DNA of 6,530 bases from positions 1 to 6,530 of the forward strand of contig SKNI01000115.1 in NCBI GenBank assembly GCA_007120615.1, written 5' to 3'. Below are positions 1 to 6,530 of this stretch, in pieces (position 1 is the stretch's first letter; the number at the start of each line of letters is the position of its first letter). The notes beneath the pieces were generated by a model. That model saw only the letters and a list, made by a program, of their open reading frames with translations. It was not told where the DNA came from and ran no database searches. The position numbers and the translations under genes are program-made. The DNA comes from Myxococcales bacterium. Its GTDB lineage: Bacteria > Myxococcota_A > Bradymonadia > Bradymonadales > Bradymonadaceae.

Positions 1-1
1 C

Positions 2-1744
2 AATGCGCGAATTCTTGGCGGCAATACTAATGCGACGGGGATCGAGATGAGAAACTCCGATCAGATCGCCGTAACGCACTCCATCATCTCCGGGCACCAA
101 AACGGCCTCTCCATCAACGATGGTCAGGCCATCGTGCGTGGTGCTCTCTTTCAGGGGAACAGCCATCAGGGAATCCTACTGGAGGGACCGGATTCTCCCG
201 GCGATACATTCGCCAATCAACTTTTCATGGAAGGATCGATTATCGACGGCAGTGGCGCCAACTCTCAGATCGGCTCCACCGGTCTTCGGACGACCGCATC
301 GCTGGTCAGCATCCAGGACTCTTCGATCAAAAATCATCGGGGTCCAACCTTTCAGGAAAAGGGAACCGGGATCCACTCCACGGCCAGCTACGTTCGTCTC
401 CACGGATCCTCGGAGATACGTGATAATCGCGGTCCCGGAATCCGAAGCGAAGAGAGTCGTCTCTGGGTCTCGGGCCCGACTCGAATCGATGGCAACCAAC
501 GCGGGATCTTAGCCAAACGACTGGACGGTGGGCTGGATTCTTATTTCCTGCAGGGGCTATTCTCTCCTACCGAAGACAATCCGCTCTTTATTCCCACAGA
601 AGCATTCGCCGACAATATCGATATCGAAGCCAGTCTATTTCCCACCGATACTATCTTCCCCACCGATACTTTCTTCCCCACTGATACTTTCTTCCCCACT
701 GATACTTTCTTCCCCACCGATACTTTCTTCCCCACCGAGGGGATAGAAGTCGTAGACTTATTTCCAACCGATACGTTCGCGGAGGGCGATCCGTTATTTC
801 CCACTGATACTTTCTTCCCCACCGATACTTTCTTCCCCACCGACACGTTTACTTTTTTTCCCGGCGATCAATTCTTCCCCGGAGGCTCCGCCGGCCCTTT
901 CTCTCCGGCCGCCGCCGACATGGATGAGGCCGATATCTGGTCGATGGTCGCCGTCACCGGAGGGGTGAGCTTCTCCGACAACCTGGAGGCTGGAATCCAC
1001 ACCCAGGACTCCGGCCTCCTGATGCACGGGATCACGGTCGGAAATACCCAGTCCGTACCCGACTCGATGTCGATGATGTTGAGTTCGACTCCCACCCTTG
1101 CCCACGGCGTGGTCGTGGAAGCGGCCCCCTTTACCCACCTTGGCTCGTCGGTGATCATCGACAACAGCGGAGTGGGAGTATTGGCCACCGATGTGCGAGA
1201 GCGAAGCTGGCAGAACGTGGACTCGGCCTTCGGAAACGGCGTCCCCCCCATCTCCATGCTCTCTTATGACACCATCTTCCTGGGTAATACCGTCGGTGGT
1301 GCCCAGATCTGGAACGACGGCTCCATGGGCTCGGTCGGGGTTGTGGACACCAGCTTCATCCGAAATCAGACCATGGGTCTCTTCGTCGGACAGCAAAATG
1401 CCCATATTCAGAACTCTGACTTTTTGTTGACCTCGGAAGGAGCCTACGACGATATGGCCGACGGTTTGCAAATGGTCGATAGCGAGGGTCGCCTGGTGGG
1501 TAATGACATTCGACGCAATGAGCGAAACGGATGTTTTTATGACAGCGACCACGAGTTGTTGCTCACCGGAGGCAATTCCTGGAGCAGCGACTCCGGCGGA
1601 GCGCTGGTCATCAATAGTGACCGAGATGCCCAGATTCGCGGCGAGGACTTCCACGGAGACCATGAGTGGTATAAATCAAGGCCCGGGGAAAGCGAGATGA
1701 GAGAGCGAGACACAAGTTCTCTTCTTCTTCCATCGCTGGACTAA
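2..1744 (+). CDS. Right-handed parallel beta-helix repeat protein with FPTDTF hexapeptide array (5' partial)
   Basis: The frame is open from base 2 to TAA at 1742-1744 (580 residues in the window). An ATG at 47 is in frame, but the same beta-helix texture continues before it (GGNTNATGIE), so the true start, and any signal peptide, lies upstream. Residues 1 to about 185 and 311 to 555 show the loosely periodic pattern of a pectate-lyase-like beta-helix: short strands rich in G, N, S, D, I and V, with turns such as SSEIRDNRGPGI, SSVIIDNSGVGV, SFIRNQTMGLFV and NDIRRNERNG. Between them, residues 213-296 are FPTDT[F/I] hexapeptides with decayed flanking units. The protein is acidic and has one visible cysteine. 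Such proteins are usually exported and bind or cleave polysaccharide, but no catalytic site could be identified, so a surface or adhesive structural role is only an inference. The last 25 or so residues are charged and then leucine-rich, unlike the beta-helix. A strong terminator follows 22 bp after the stop. Confidence 0.85.
   Translation, partial: NARILGGNTNATGIEMRNSDQIAVTHSIISGHQNGLSINDGQAIVRGALFQGNSHQGILLEGPDSPGDTFANQLFMEGSIIDGSGANSQIGSTGLRTTASLVSIQDSSIKNHRGPTFQEKGTGIHSTASYVRLHGSSEIRDNRGPGIRSEESRLWVSGPTRIDGNQRGILAKRLDGGLDSYFLQGLFSPTEDNPLFIPTEAFADNIDIEASLFPTDTIFPTDTFFPTDTFFPTDTFFPTDTFFPTEGIEVVDLFPTDTFAEGDPLFPTDTFFPTDTFFPTDTFTFFPGDQFFPGGSAGPFSPAAADMDEADIWSMVAVTGGVSFSDNLEAGIHTQDSGLLMHGITVGNTQSVPDSMSMMLSSTPTLAHGVVVEAAPFTHLGSSVIIDNSGVGVLATDVRERSWQNVDSAFGNGVPPISMLSYDTIFLGNTVGGAQIWNDGSMGSVGVVDTSFIRNQTMGLFVGQQNAHIQNSDFLLTSEGAYDDMADGLQMVDSEGRLVGNDIRRNERNGCFYDSDHELLLTGGNSWSSDSGGALVINSDRDAQIRGEDFHGDHEWYKSRPGESEMRERDTSSLLLPSLD
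638..889 (+). repeat. 18-bp tandem repeat array encoding FPTDTF hexapeptides
   Basis: The array lies in frame inside the beta-helix gene. Full 18-bp units start at 638, 656, 674, 692 and 710 (FPTDTI, then four FPTDTF), followed by a truncated FPTEG unit at 728. A single unit sits at 761, and three more at 797, 815 and 833. Degenerate units FPGDQF (857) and FPGGS (875) close the run. That makes nine FPTDT[F/I] copies in three blocks, each opened by Leu-Phe-Pro-Thr-Asp-Thr. Units differ mostly by single bases, for example ACC/ACT for threonine, which points to recent slippage or unequal recombination. Because the unit is a multiple of three, copy-number change keeps the reading frame. Older decayed relatives, FSPTED (560) and LFIPTEAF (584), lie just upstream, and FSP (899) just downstream. 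Confidence 0.93.
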
Positions 1745-1766
1745 ACTCAGGGGTCTACGTTGCACC

Positions 1767-1807
1767 AAGGACAAGCGCGGGTCACCCGCGCTTGTCCTTT
1801 TCTTTTT
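1767..1807 (+). terminator. Intrinsic (rho-independent) terminator of the beta-helix gene
   Basis: A perfect 15-bp stem (1767-1781 pairing with 1785-1799) with a three-base TCA loop runs into a T-rich tract ending at 1807, interrupted by one C. The stem core is GC-rich (AAGCGCGGG). It lies 22 bp past the beta-helix stop codon and about 80 bp before the kinase start, so it should separate the two transcription units. The stem's outer AAGG/CCTT bases would give only a weak A-tract on the other strand, so it reads mainly as a plus-strand terminator. Confidence 0.93.
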
Positions 1808-1818
1808 CGGAGTCATCT

Positions 1819-1851
1819 GCTTAACTTAAGGGGTAAGCCTCGCACTAACAT
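1819..1851 (+). promoter_or_regulatory. Possible promoter/operator region of the histidine kinase gene
   Basis: Because a terminator ends at 1807 and the kinase starts at about 1888, a promoter is expected in the roughly 80 bp between. This stretch is AT-richer than its surroundings. TTAACT (1821) and TAACAT (1846) vaguely resemble -35 and -10 boxes but are 19 bp apart, which is long. A perfect 5-bp inverted repeat around one base (CTTAACTTAAG, 1820-1830) sits inside a longer imperfect one (1819-1825 against 1832-1838, 6 of 7 paired). The position is reasonable; the exact boxes are weak. Confidence 0.25.
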
Positions 1852-1887
1852 GCGAATCGGTGTCCTTTAGACAATGAGAAATTGGCG

Positions 1888-3357
1888 GTGACCGACGCAG
1901 ACGCTTTGCCATACCAGAACCTGTTGGAGGATACCTATGCCTCCAGCCCGGTTGCCTCGATCGTCATTGCCAAAGACGAAGAGATTCTCTTTGCCAATGA
2001 AGCGGCCTACCACCTTTTGCGCATCGATGAGGGATCGCTCTCGTCGGTGGCCGACCTCAGCGTCACGGATACCGTCATCGACGTCGGGAGTCTGCAGCAG
2101 AGCATTCGGCGTCACTTATCATCAGAGACCCCCTCTACTCCCTGGAGCGGAGTTCTCCACTTACCCACCCGTCAGACCATTGAGGTCCATTTCGTACCGC
2201 TTCCACTCGACAAACCTCGGTGCACCTTATGCTATTTTCTGGTCCAGCGGGTCGACGACAACCAAACGCGATCCCGACTTCTGGAGGAGATTCGCCGTGA
2301 ACGGGGCCGACTTCGCGCGGTCTTAGAGCATATGCCCACGGCGATCTTGCTCTTTGATACCACAGGAAAAGTCCTCGATCTCAATCGTAGAGCCCGGGCC
2401 CTGGTGGGTCGTTCGTCATGGCGAGAACTCGGCCAGGACGACCACCCCTTCACCGTCTGTGATAATAAAGGAAAACCACTGCCTCGCGAGGAGTGGCCTC
2501 TATTTCGGGCCCTGGAGCAGAATATTTATTGCGAAGGTGAAGAATACGTCCTCGATTTTGGTGAGCATCAGCGTACGATCTCGATGTCTATCGTTCCGAT
2601 CGAGGATGATGAAGGCCAGATCACTTCATTTTTGGTCACCGGCTCCGATGTCACCATGCGTTCGGAAAAAGATCGGCGAAAAGACGAATTTCTCTCCGTC
2701 GCCAGTCATGAATTACGCAGCCCCCTGACCCCTCTCTCCGGCTTTCTTCACCTCTCTCGCAAACAGGCCGAGGCCGGAGACCTCGTCGATCCACAAATCT
2801 TGCAGCGTGCCCAGGCCCAGGTGGTACGACTGCAGCGATTGATCGAAAGTCTCCTCGATGTCTCCCGCCTGGAGACAGGGAGATTACCGATGAGTCTGGA
2901 CACCGTCTCTTTGACCCGCCTGACACGACGGGTCATGGAGCCCTGGCTCGTCGGAAGCCACGGAGATCGAATCGTTTTGACCCTCCCCGAAGAATCCCTC
3001 AAAGTCCAAGCCGATCCCGACCGAATCGACCAGGTGTTGACCAATGTAGTGGACAACGCCATCAAACACGGTCGTGCCGATGGCAATGTCAAAGTCCGCC
3101 TTGATCGCCGAAAGGACCACGCCGTGCTCTCCGTCGCCGACGAGGGGGACGGGATGTCCCAGGAGTTAATCGATCGGGTCTTTGATCGCTATTTCTTTGG
3201 CCAGGACCAGACCGAAGAGGCGAAGAATAAGAGCCTCGGTCTGGGGTTATATATAGCGAGGCAGATCGTGGAAGGCCATGATGGAACGATCGCCATCGAC
3301 AGCGATCGTGGACAACCGACACAGGTCATCATCAGCCTTCCCATTTTTCGGGAGTAA
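1888..3357 (+). CDS. Soluble PAS-PAS sensor histidine kinase
   Basis: This is a two-component sensor kinase that autophosphorylates on histidine and would pass the phosphate to a response regulator not present here. With GTG at 1888 as start (489 residues), the order is: PAS 1 at about 8-113, a charged coiled linker at about 123-141, PAS 2 at about 142-255, a HisKA dimerisation domain at about 260-330 with phospho-acceptor H274 in SHELRSPLTPLSG, and a HATPase_c domain at about 370-487. The ATP-binding boxes are intact: N box NVVDNAIKHG (N386, N390), G1 box DEGDG (418-422), F box VFDRYFFG and G2 box GLGLYIA (451-457). PAS 2 has the PLPREEWPLFRAL stretch common in PAS_4-type domains. No membrane segment or signal peptide is visible, so it should sense a cytosolic cue. 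The start is uncertain: TTG at 1882 is also in frame, but the only purine-rich site (GAG at 1876) is better spaced for GTG. It follows a terminator and is probably transcribed from its own promoter. Confidence 0.93.
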   Translation: MTDADALPYQNLLEDTYASSPVASIVIAKDEEILFANEAAYHLLRIDEGSLSSVADLSVTDTVIDVGSLQQSIRRHLSSETPSTPWSGVLHLPTRQTIEVHFVPLPLDKPRCTLCYFLVQRVDDNQTRSRLLEEIRRERGRLRAVLEHMPTAILLFDTTGKVLDLNRRARALVGRSSWRELGQDDHPFTVCDNKGKPLPREEWPLFRALEQNIYCEGEEYVLDFGEHQRTISMSIVPIEDDEGQITSFLVTGSDVTMRSEKDRRKDEFLSVASHELRSPLTPLSGFLHLSRKQAEAGDLVDPQILQRAQAQVVRLQRLIESLLDVSRLETGRLPMSLDTVSLTRLTRRVMEPWLVGSHGDRIVLTLPEESLKVQADPDRIDQVLTNVVDNAIKHGRADGNVKVRLDRRKDHAVLSVADEGDGMSQELIDRVFDRYFFGQDQTEEAKNKSLGLGLYIARQIVEGHDGTIAIDSDRGQPTQVIISLPIFRE

Positions 3358-3434
3358 ATCCCGTCGTTCGCCGCAGCTGTGATTGCGTATCGGCGACTGG
3401 CTTGTTACTGATAAGAGCAACGAAAAGAGTGGAA

Positions 3435-3448
3435 GACCACAGGTGGTC
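3435..3448. promoter_or_regulatory. 14-bp palindrome upstream of the TPR gene
   Basis: GACCACAGGTGGTC is a perfect 6-bp inverted repeat with a 2-bp centre, ending 27 bp before the ATG at 3476. The centre is too short for a stable RNA hairpin of full length, so a dimeric repressor or activator site is the more natural reading. The rest of the 118-bp gap (3358-3475) shows no T-tract terminator for the kinase gene and no convincing -35/-10 pair. TTGCGT at 3383 with TACTGA at 3406 has a 17-bp spacer, but the second box is poor. Confidence 0.25.
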
Positions 3449-3465
3449 AAACCTAACGGGGCATC

Positions 3466-3470
3466 AAGGA
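3466..3470 (+). promoter_or_regulatory. Ribosome binding site fixing the TPR gene start
   Basis: AAGGA lies 5 bp before ATG 3476. This favours that codon over the in-frame TTG at 3383, which has no Shine-Dalgarno-like sequence and would add 31 residues of non-helical, low-quality sequence before the first TPR-like helix. Confidence 0.7.
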
Positions 3471-3475
3471 TAGCT

Positions 3476-5644
3476 ATGGCAGATCTACAACAGGGATGGG
3501 ATGCCTATCGGCGGGGCAATTTCGAGCAGGCGCTTTCTCTTTTTGGTTCAGGAGGCGATGTCGCTTCTTTATCCGGAAGAGCGCTCGCCTTATTGGCCCA
3601 GGGACGCGGCGCGGAAGCCACCTCTCTTGTGGAGAATCAGGCCCAGCGACAGTCCTCTCCAGAGATGCTGGTGCTCCTTGCAGACATCAAAGGCCGCCAG
3701 GGCGCCCGAAGCGACGCCGAGCGTATTCTTGTCCGAGCGGTAAGTTCCAATCGGGATAACGGCTTTTATCGCTCCCTTCTCGGAGAGCAGCGCATCCGGC
3801 TGGGAAAGTGGGAGGAGGGCACCGATGACTTTATCGCCGCCATGGGCGTTCGAGGGGAGCGCACCTTTCCCCATGTTCAGCAGGTGGTAGCCGATATGGT
3901 TGATGCGGTGGCTGCGCGAAGAATCCCTTCCAAAGATGCGATGCGCTTTGTGAACCGGATCGATTACTCCGCCGCCAAAAAAACCCAGGAGATCAGTAGC
4001 TTTTTTGCCACCGCTCGTCGTTCGATTAACGGCAACCGCCGCATGGAGCGCGGCAACCTGGTTGAGCCCTGGGCTGTGGGAGTCCCGACACGCTCACCGA
4101 GCACCAATGCTGCGCCTCAGAATACACAGCCGTCTCCTCCCAGCAGGCAGGCCCATTCTACTACCAATCGGCCGGCCAGCCCCCCTCCGCCCCAGGCGGC
4201 AAACCGGTCACAGCAGCAGCGGCCAACACCGCCGGCCCAGAGTCGGGCCAATTCCCGACAGGCTCGATCCACCAGCCGATCTCGCCAGGCCGATCGCGCC
4301 GCCGCCACCGCCCGAAACACGCCCAACCGTCAAGACGCTATGCGAGAGCGCCTCGCCCAGCGGCATGCCGACTCCCGCCAGGCTCCGGAGCTTTTGATCG
4401 AGGCCAAACAAAAAAACATGACCGCTATCATGCAACAGGAGCGCCACCAGAATGAAGAATTGCAGAGTCTGGTACAGGCTACCCCGCCTCAGGTCTGGCC
4501 CTCCCAGGTCGAAGTAGCCATCGACACCATCCAACCCATCGGGTTTTCCAATCAATCGATCCTTCGGGGAAGCAGCTCCATCAACACCAATTTATTTCGA
4601 CTCACCAGCGGCGATATCGGCGTGGAGATCACCCTGGAGCGCTGTATGCACAATTTGATGGCCGCCGCCCACTCCGTAAAGCCAGTCAACCTTCCCCTGG
4701 TTCCGGAGACCATCGCCCGACTGGAGCTAAACCTGCAGGATGATTTTCTCGACTCCATGCCCTCTCTCGATGCCCTCTATGCCGAGGAGACTCAGGTCGA
4801 TGACCAGGCTCAATTGGCGATCGGAAAATTGATCGGGGAGTGCATCGTTCAATCCTACGGTGGGGTGTGGGAACATGCCGATCCACCTCAGGAGTCGGCG
4901 ATCCACCTGGGCCACCGCGTCCTCGACCCCATGGGACTGGCCGGTGAATTTCTGCGAATGAAGAATTTCGACGACGTTTGCCTCCGAGATCTGGTGGATG
5001 AAGCGGACGAAGCCATTCTGACCAGCACCTCGTTGCCGACGTTTACCGATCATATCGACCCCACCCCCGGCCTGGAGAAAGAGGCCCTTCGAATGAGCCT
5101 GGCGGAGATGTGGGTGAGCTATCGATTCGATCTGGCCGATACGGACATCCAGACCATCGCGCCCACGGTCTCGGTTATCGGCCGCCCCATGAAGACGTTC
5201 ATCGCTTTTGGAATCCACTCCACCCACGTTCCCCAGGGGATCATCCGCTCCTCGCCGGGCTCGGTGGACTCCGATGGGCAGACGAGGATGGCGTATTGCA
5301 GAAAGACCGGTGAATTTCTGGTGCTGGGGAGTCGCAAGCATTTTCGCCGACTTCTGCAGGTTGCCGCCACCCCGCTGGTTGCTTCTACAGCGAGTCGGTT
5401 CGCAGAATGGGCCCAGGCTCTCTTTCGTCCCGGCTGGACTCTGATGACCAACAAAGAGGCTGCCGATAAGTGGTCTCGTGAGTTTGACACCGACAAACTT
5501 CAGCCCCCCCGATTTCGAAGTCAGGGCAATGACGCCGACCTCCGGCTCAGCGCGGTGGACCGAAATAACCGACTCCAGCGAATCGATATTCGGTACCGGC
5601 CCGAGAAGACCCAGGCCTTCGAGATCGTCGTCGGAAATTCGTAA
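3476..5644 (+). CDS. TPR-like protein with disordered linker and uncharacterised C-terminal domain
   Basis: The product is 722 residues, with no signal peptide or membrane segment visible, so it is likely cytosolic. Residues 1 to about 130 form TPR-like helical pairs: GWDAYRRGNFEQALSLF fits the TPR signature, followed by ALALLAQGRGAEA, LLADIKGRQGARSDAERIL and FYRSLLGEQRIRLGKWEEGTDDF. TPRs are protein-docking scaffolds. Residues about 203-310 are a Pro/Gln/Ser/Arg/Ala-rich, strongly basic and probably disordered linker, followed by a short charged helix. Residues about 340-722 look folded but I do not recognise the family. IGKLIGECIVQSYGGVW (about 449-465) resembles a helix-turn stretch seen in several uncharacterised bacterial proteins, and no catalytic motif is visible. 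The start rests on the AAGGA site. The gene follows the kinase by 118 bp on the same strand and converges with the WYL gene across 2 bp. Calling it hypothetical with TPR repeats is as far as the sequence allows. Confidence 0.85.
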   Translation: MADLQQGWDAYRRGNFEQALSLFGSGGDVASLSGRALALLAQGRGAEATSLVENQAQRQSSPEMLVLLADIKGRQGARSDAERILVRAVSSNRDNGFYRSLLGEQRIRLGKWEEGTDDFIAAMGVRGERTFPHVQQVVADMVDAVAARRIPSKDAMRFVNRIDYSAAKKTQEISSFFATARRSINGNRRMERGNLVEPWAVGVPTRSPSTNAAPQNTQPSPPSRQAHSTTNRPASPPPPQAANRSQQQRPTPPAQSRANSRQARSTSRSRQADRAAATARNTPNRQDAMRERLAQRHADSRQAPELLIEAKQKNMTAIMQQERHQNEELQSLVQATPPQVWPSQVEVAIDTIQPIGFSNQSILRGSSSINTNLFRLTSGDIGVEITLERCMHNLMAAAHSVKPVNLPLVPETIARLELNLQDDFLDSMPSLDALYAEETQVDDQAQLAIGKLIGECIVQSYGGVWEHADPPQESAIHLGHRVLDPMGLAGEFLRMKNFDDVCLRDLVDEADEAILTSTSLPTFTDHIDPTPGLEKEALRMSLAEMWVSYRFDLADTDIQTIAPTVSVIGRPMKTFIAFGIHSTHVPQGIIRSSPGSVDSDGQTRMAYCRKTGEFLVLGSRKHFRRLLQVAATPLVASTASRFAEWAQALFRPGWTLMTNKEAADKWSREFDTDKLQPPRFRSQGNDADLRLSAVDRNNRLQRIDIRYRPEKTQAFEIVVGNS

Positions 5645-5646
5645 CT

Positions 5647-6530
5647 TCAGTCGCTCAGATTGTAGGCCTGCACCCGCTCGGCCAACTCCTGGCGGAGCGA
5701 TTCGGGTCCCAGGATCTCAACATCGGGAATCATGCCGAGCAAAAAAGATTTGAACTCCGGACAGATCCCGATCTCAAACCTCACCACTAACCCCTGCTCC
5801 CCCTCTTCAATGATCTGGGAAGGGTGAAGTCGGTATCTGCGAAAATAATTAGCCCACGATCCGTGTACCACCACTTCCACAATCTCGGGCTCAAAATTGG
5901 ACGCAAAAATCCCGAACGCATTGGTGAAATAAGCGTCCTCTTCCTGGCGACTCTTATATTCGAACCATTGATTGACCCGCGCAGTTATCTCAGCTGTGAC
6001 CGCCTCTCGCCGGGCCAATGGTTCGTCTCTCTCCTGGCTGACTTCGTCGCCCGCCGATTGGAGTTCTTCGATAATATAGGACTCGATCAGGATGTCGCGC
6101 CCGACATACTCCGCTTTACGGATGCCTGCGACATCGAAGAGTTTTTCTTTGTCGTCCTCTACCGCCTGTAGCCAGAGCCGTCCCTGATACCAGATCAATC
6201 GCCGGGGGATGAGAAGATAGGTGCCGACCTCACCGTCGGAGCGCTCATATTCGATCTCCACTCCTCTGCGCAACATAATGCAGTCTAGAATCTCCTCCAG
6301 ACTGGCCAGCAGCGGCTCCGAATCCATGGGGAGCCAGGTCCGACGAAGGACGAGCGCCAGCGAGAGGCGCTTGAGATGTTCACTAAAGGGAAGTCCCACA
6401 CGCTGACGCCACTGGTCGGTGAGCTCATCGATGGCTTTGCCGTGGGGGGTGTGCTTGAAGATATCCAGCGCGATCCCCCCCAGCTCCAGCGCCGCCGCCG
6501 TACCGACGGTACTCTCTATGGTGTTGACTC
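5647..6530 (-). CDS. WYL-domain transcriptional regulator (5' partial)
   Basis: The minus-strand frame is open from the right edge to TGA at 5649-5647 (293 residues seen). A GTG at 6399 could serve as start, but the frame continues upstream with family-like sequence (ALDIFKHTPHGKAIDELTDQW), so the N-terminal helix-turn-helix DNA-binding domain lies beyond the window. Residues about 82-145 are the WYL ligand-sensing fold: VEIEYERSDGEVGTYLLIP, then GRLWLQAV, where WYL-type proteins have WYL(V/A)A. Residues about 215-288 match the WCX C-terminal extension, including LHPSQ (234-238) and DVEILGPESLRQELAERV. WYL proteins are usually dimeric regulators of the DeoR/YafY type, often tied to DNA damage, phage defence or nucleotide signals. 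The family's usual FRLDRI stretch reads LFDVAGIRKAEY here, lacking the typical arginines, so ligand binding may differ. Its operon partners lie to the right, outside the window. Confidence 0.9.
   Translation of the reverse strand, partial: VNTIESTVGTAAALELGGIALDIFKHTPHGKAIDELTDQWRQRVGLPFSEHLKRLSLALVLRRTWLPMDSEPLLASLEEILDCIMLRRGVEIEYERSDGEVGTYLLIPRRLIWYQGRLWLQAVEDDKEKLFDVAGIRKAEYVGRDILIESYIIEELQSAGDEVSQERDEPLARREAVTAEITARVNQWFEYKSRQEEDAYFTNAFGIFASNFEPEIVEVVVHGSWANYFRRYRLHPSQIIEEGEQGLVVRFEIGICPEFKSFLLGMIPDVEILGPESLRQELAERVQAYNLSD

Noticed and set aside
541..846. Minus-strand frame encoding VSVGKK repeats
   Set aside because: This is simply the reverse reading of the 18-bp FPTDTF repeat. The hexapeptide on the plus strand continues in frame with the beta-helix on both sides, so the minus-strand reading is a by-product.
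794..1663. 289-codon open frame on the minus strand opposite the beta-helix gene
   Set aside because: It lies wholly antisense to a gene with clear beta-helix and repeat structure, has no recognisable domain and its composition mirrors the sense codons; long antisense frames are common in GC-rich genes.
1874..1891. Five-codon leader peptide (MRNWR) overlapping the kinase start
   Set aside because: The stop overlaps the GTG start in a coupling-like GTGA arrangement, but there is no ribosome binding site before its ATG and so short a frame is likely chance.
3361..3400. Possible terminator after the kinase gene
   Set aside because: GTTCGCCG and CGGCGAC can pair only with a bulge across a long loop, and no T-tract follows.
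3383..3475. TTG-initiated 31-residue extension of the TPR protein
   Set aside because: There is no Shine-Dalgarno sequence before TTG 3383, and AAGGA is well placed for ATG 3476, where TPR-like helix sequence begins at once.
4727..5341. 204-codon minus-strand frame inside the TPR gene
   Set aside because: It is antisense to the folded C-terminal domain and shows no domain, start signal or coherent composition of its own.

Overview
The window holds four protein genes and looks like chromosomal DNA from a free-living, moderately GC-rich bacterium. A secreted-type beta-helix protein, a cytosolic PAS-PAS histidine kinase, a large TPR protein and a WYL regulator together resemble the Myxococcota/Bradymonadota-like (former deltaproteobacterial) lineages. 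That placement is an inference from gene style, not a marker-based assignment. No RNA genes, insertion sequences, CRISPR arrays, attachment sites or phage genes were seen.

Layout: (1) Bases 2-1744 (+) are the 3' part of a right-handed parallel beta-helix protein whose start lies before the window. Two beta-helix regions are separated by a run of FPTDTF hexapeptides encoded by near-identical 18-bp units. It ends at a very strong intrinsic terminator (1767-1807). (2) Bases 1888-3357 (+) encode a soluble histidine kinase with two PAS domains and intact catalytic boxes, with no response regulator nearby. (3) After a 118-bp gap holding a 14-bp palindrome and a good ribosome binding site, bases 3476-5644 (+) encode a 722-residue protein: N-terminal TPR-like helices, a long Pro/Gln/Arg/Ser linker, and a C-terminal domain I do not recognise. 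(4) Bases 5647-6530 (-) are the 3' part of a WYL-domain transcriptional regulator, convergent with gene 3 and only 2 bp from it.

The four genes do not form an obvious single pathway. The terminator separates the beta-helix gene from the kinase. The kinase and TPR genes share a strand and could be co-transcribed, but the gap and separate translation signals leave that open. The WYL gene faces the other way and belongs to an operon entering from the right. The most unusual item is the FPTDTF array inside the beta-helix protein.
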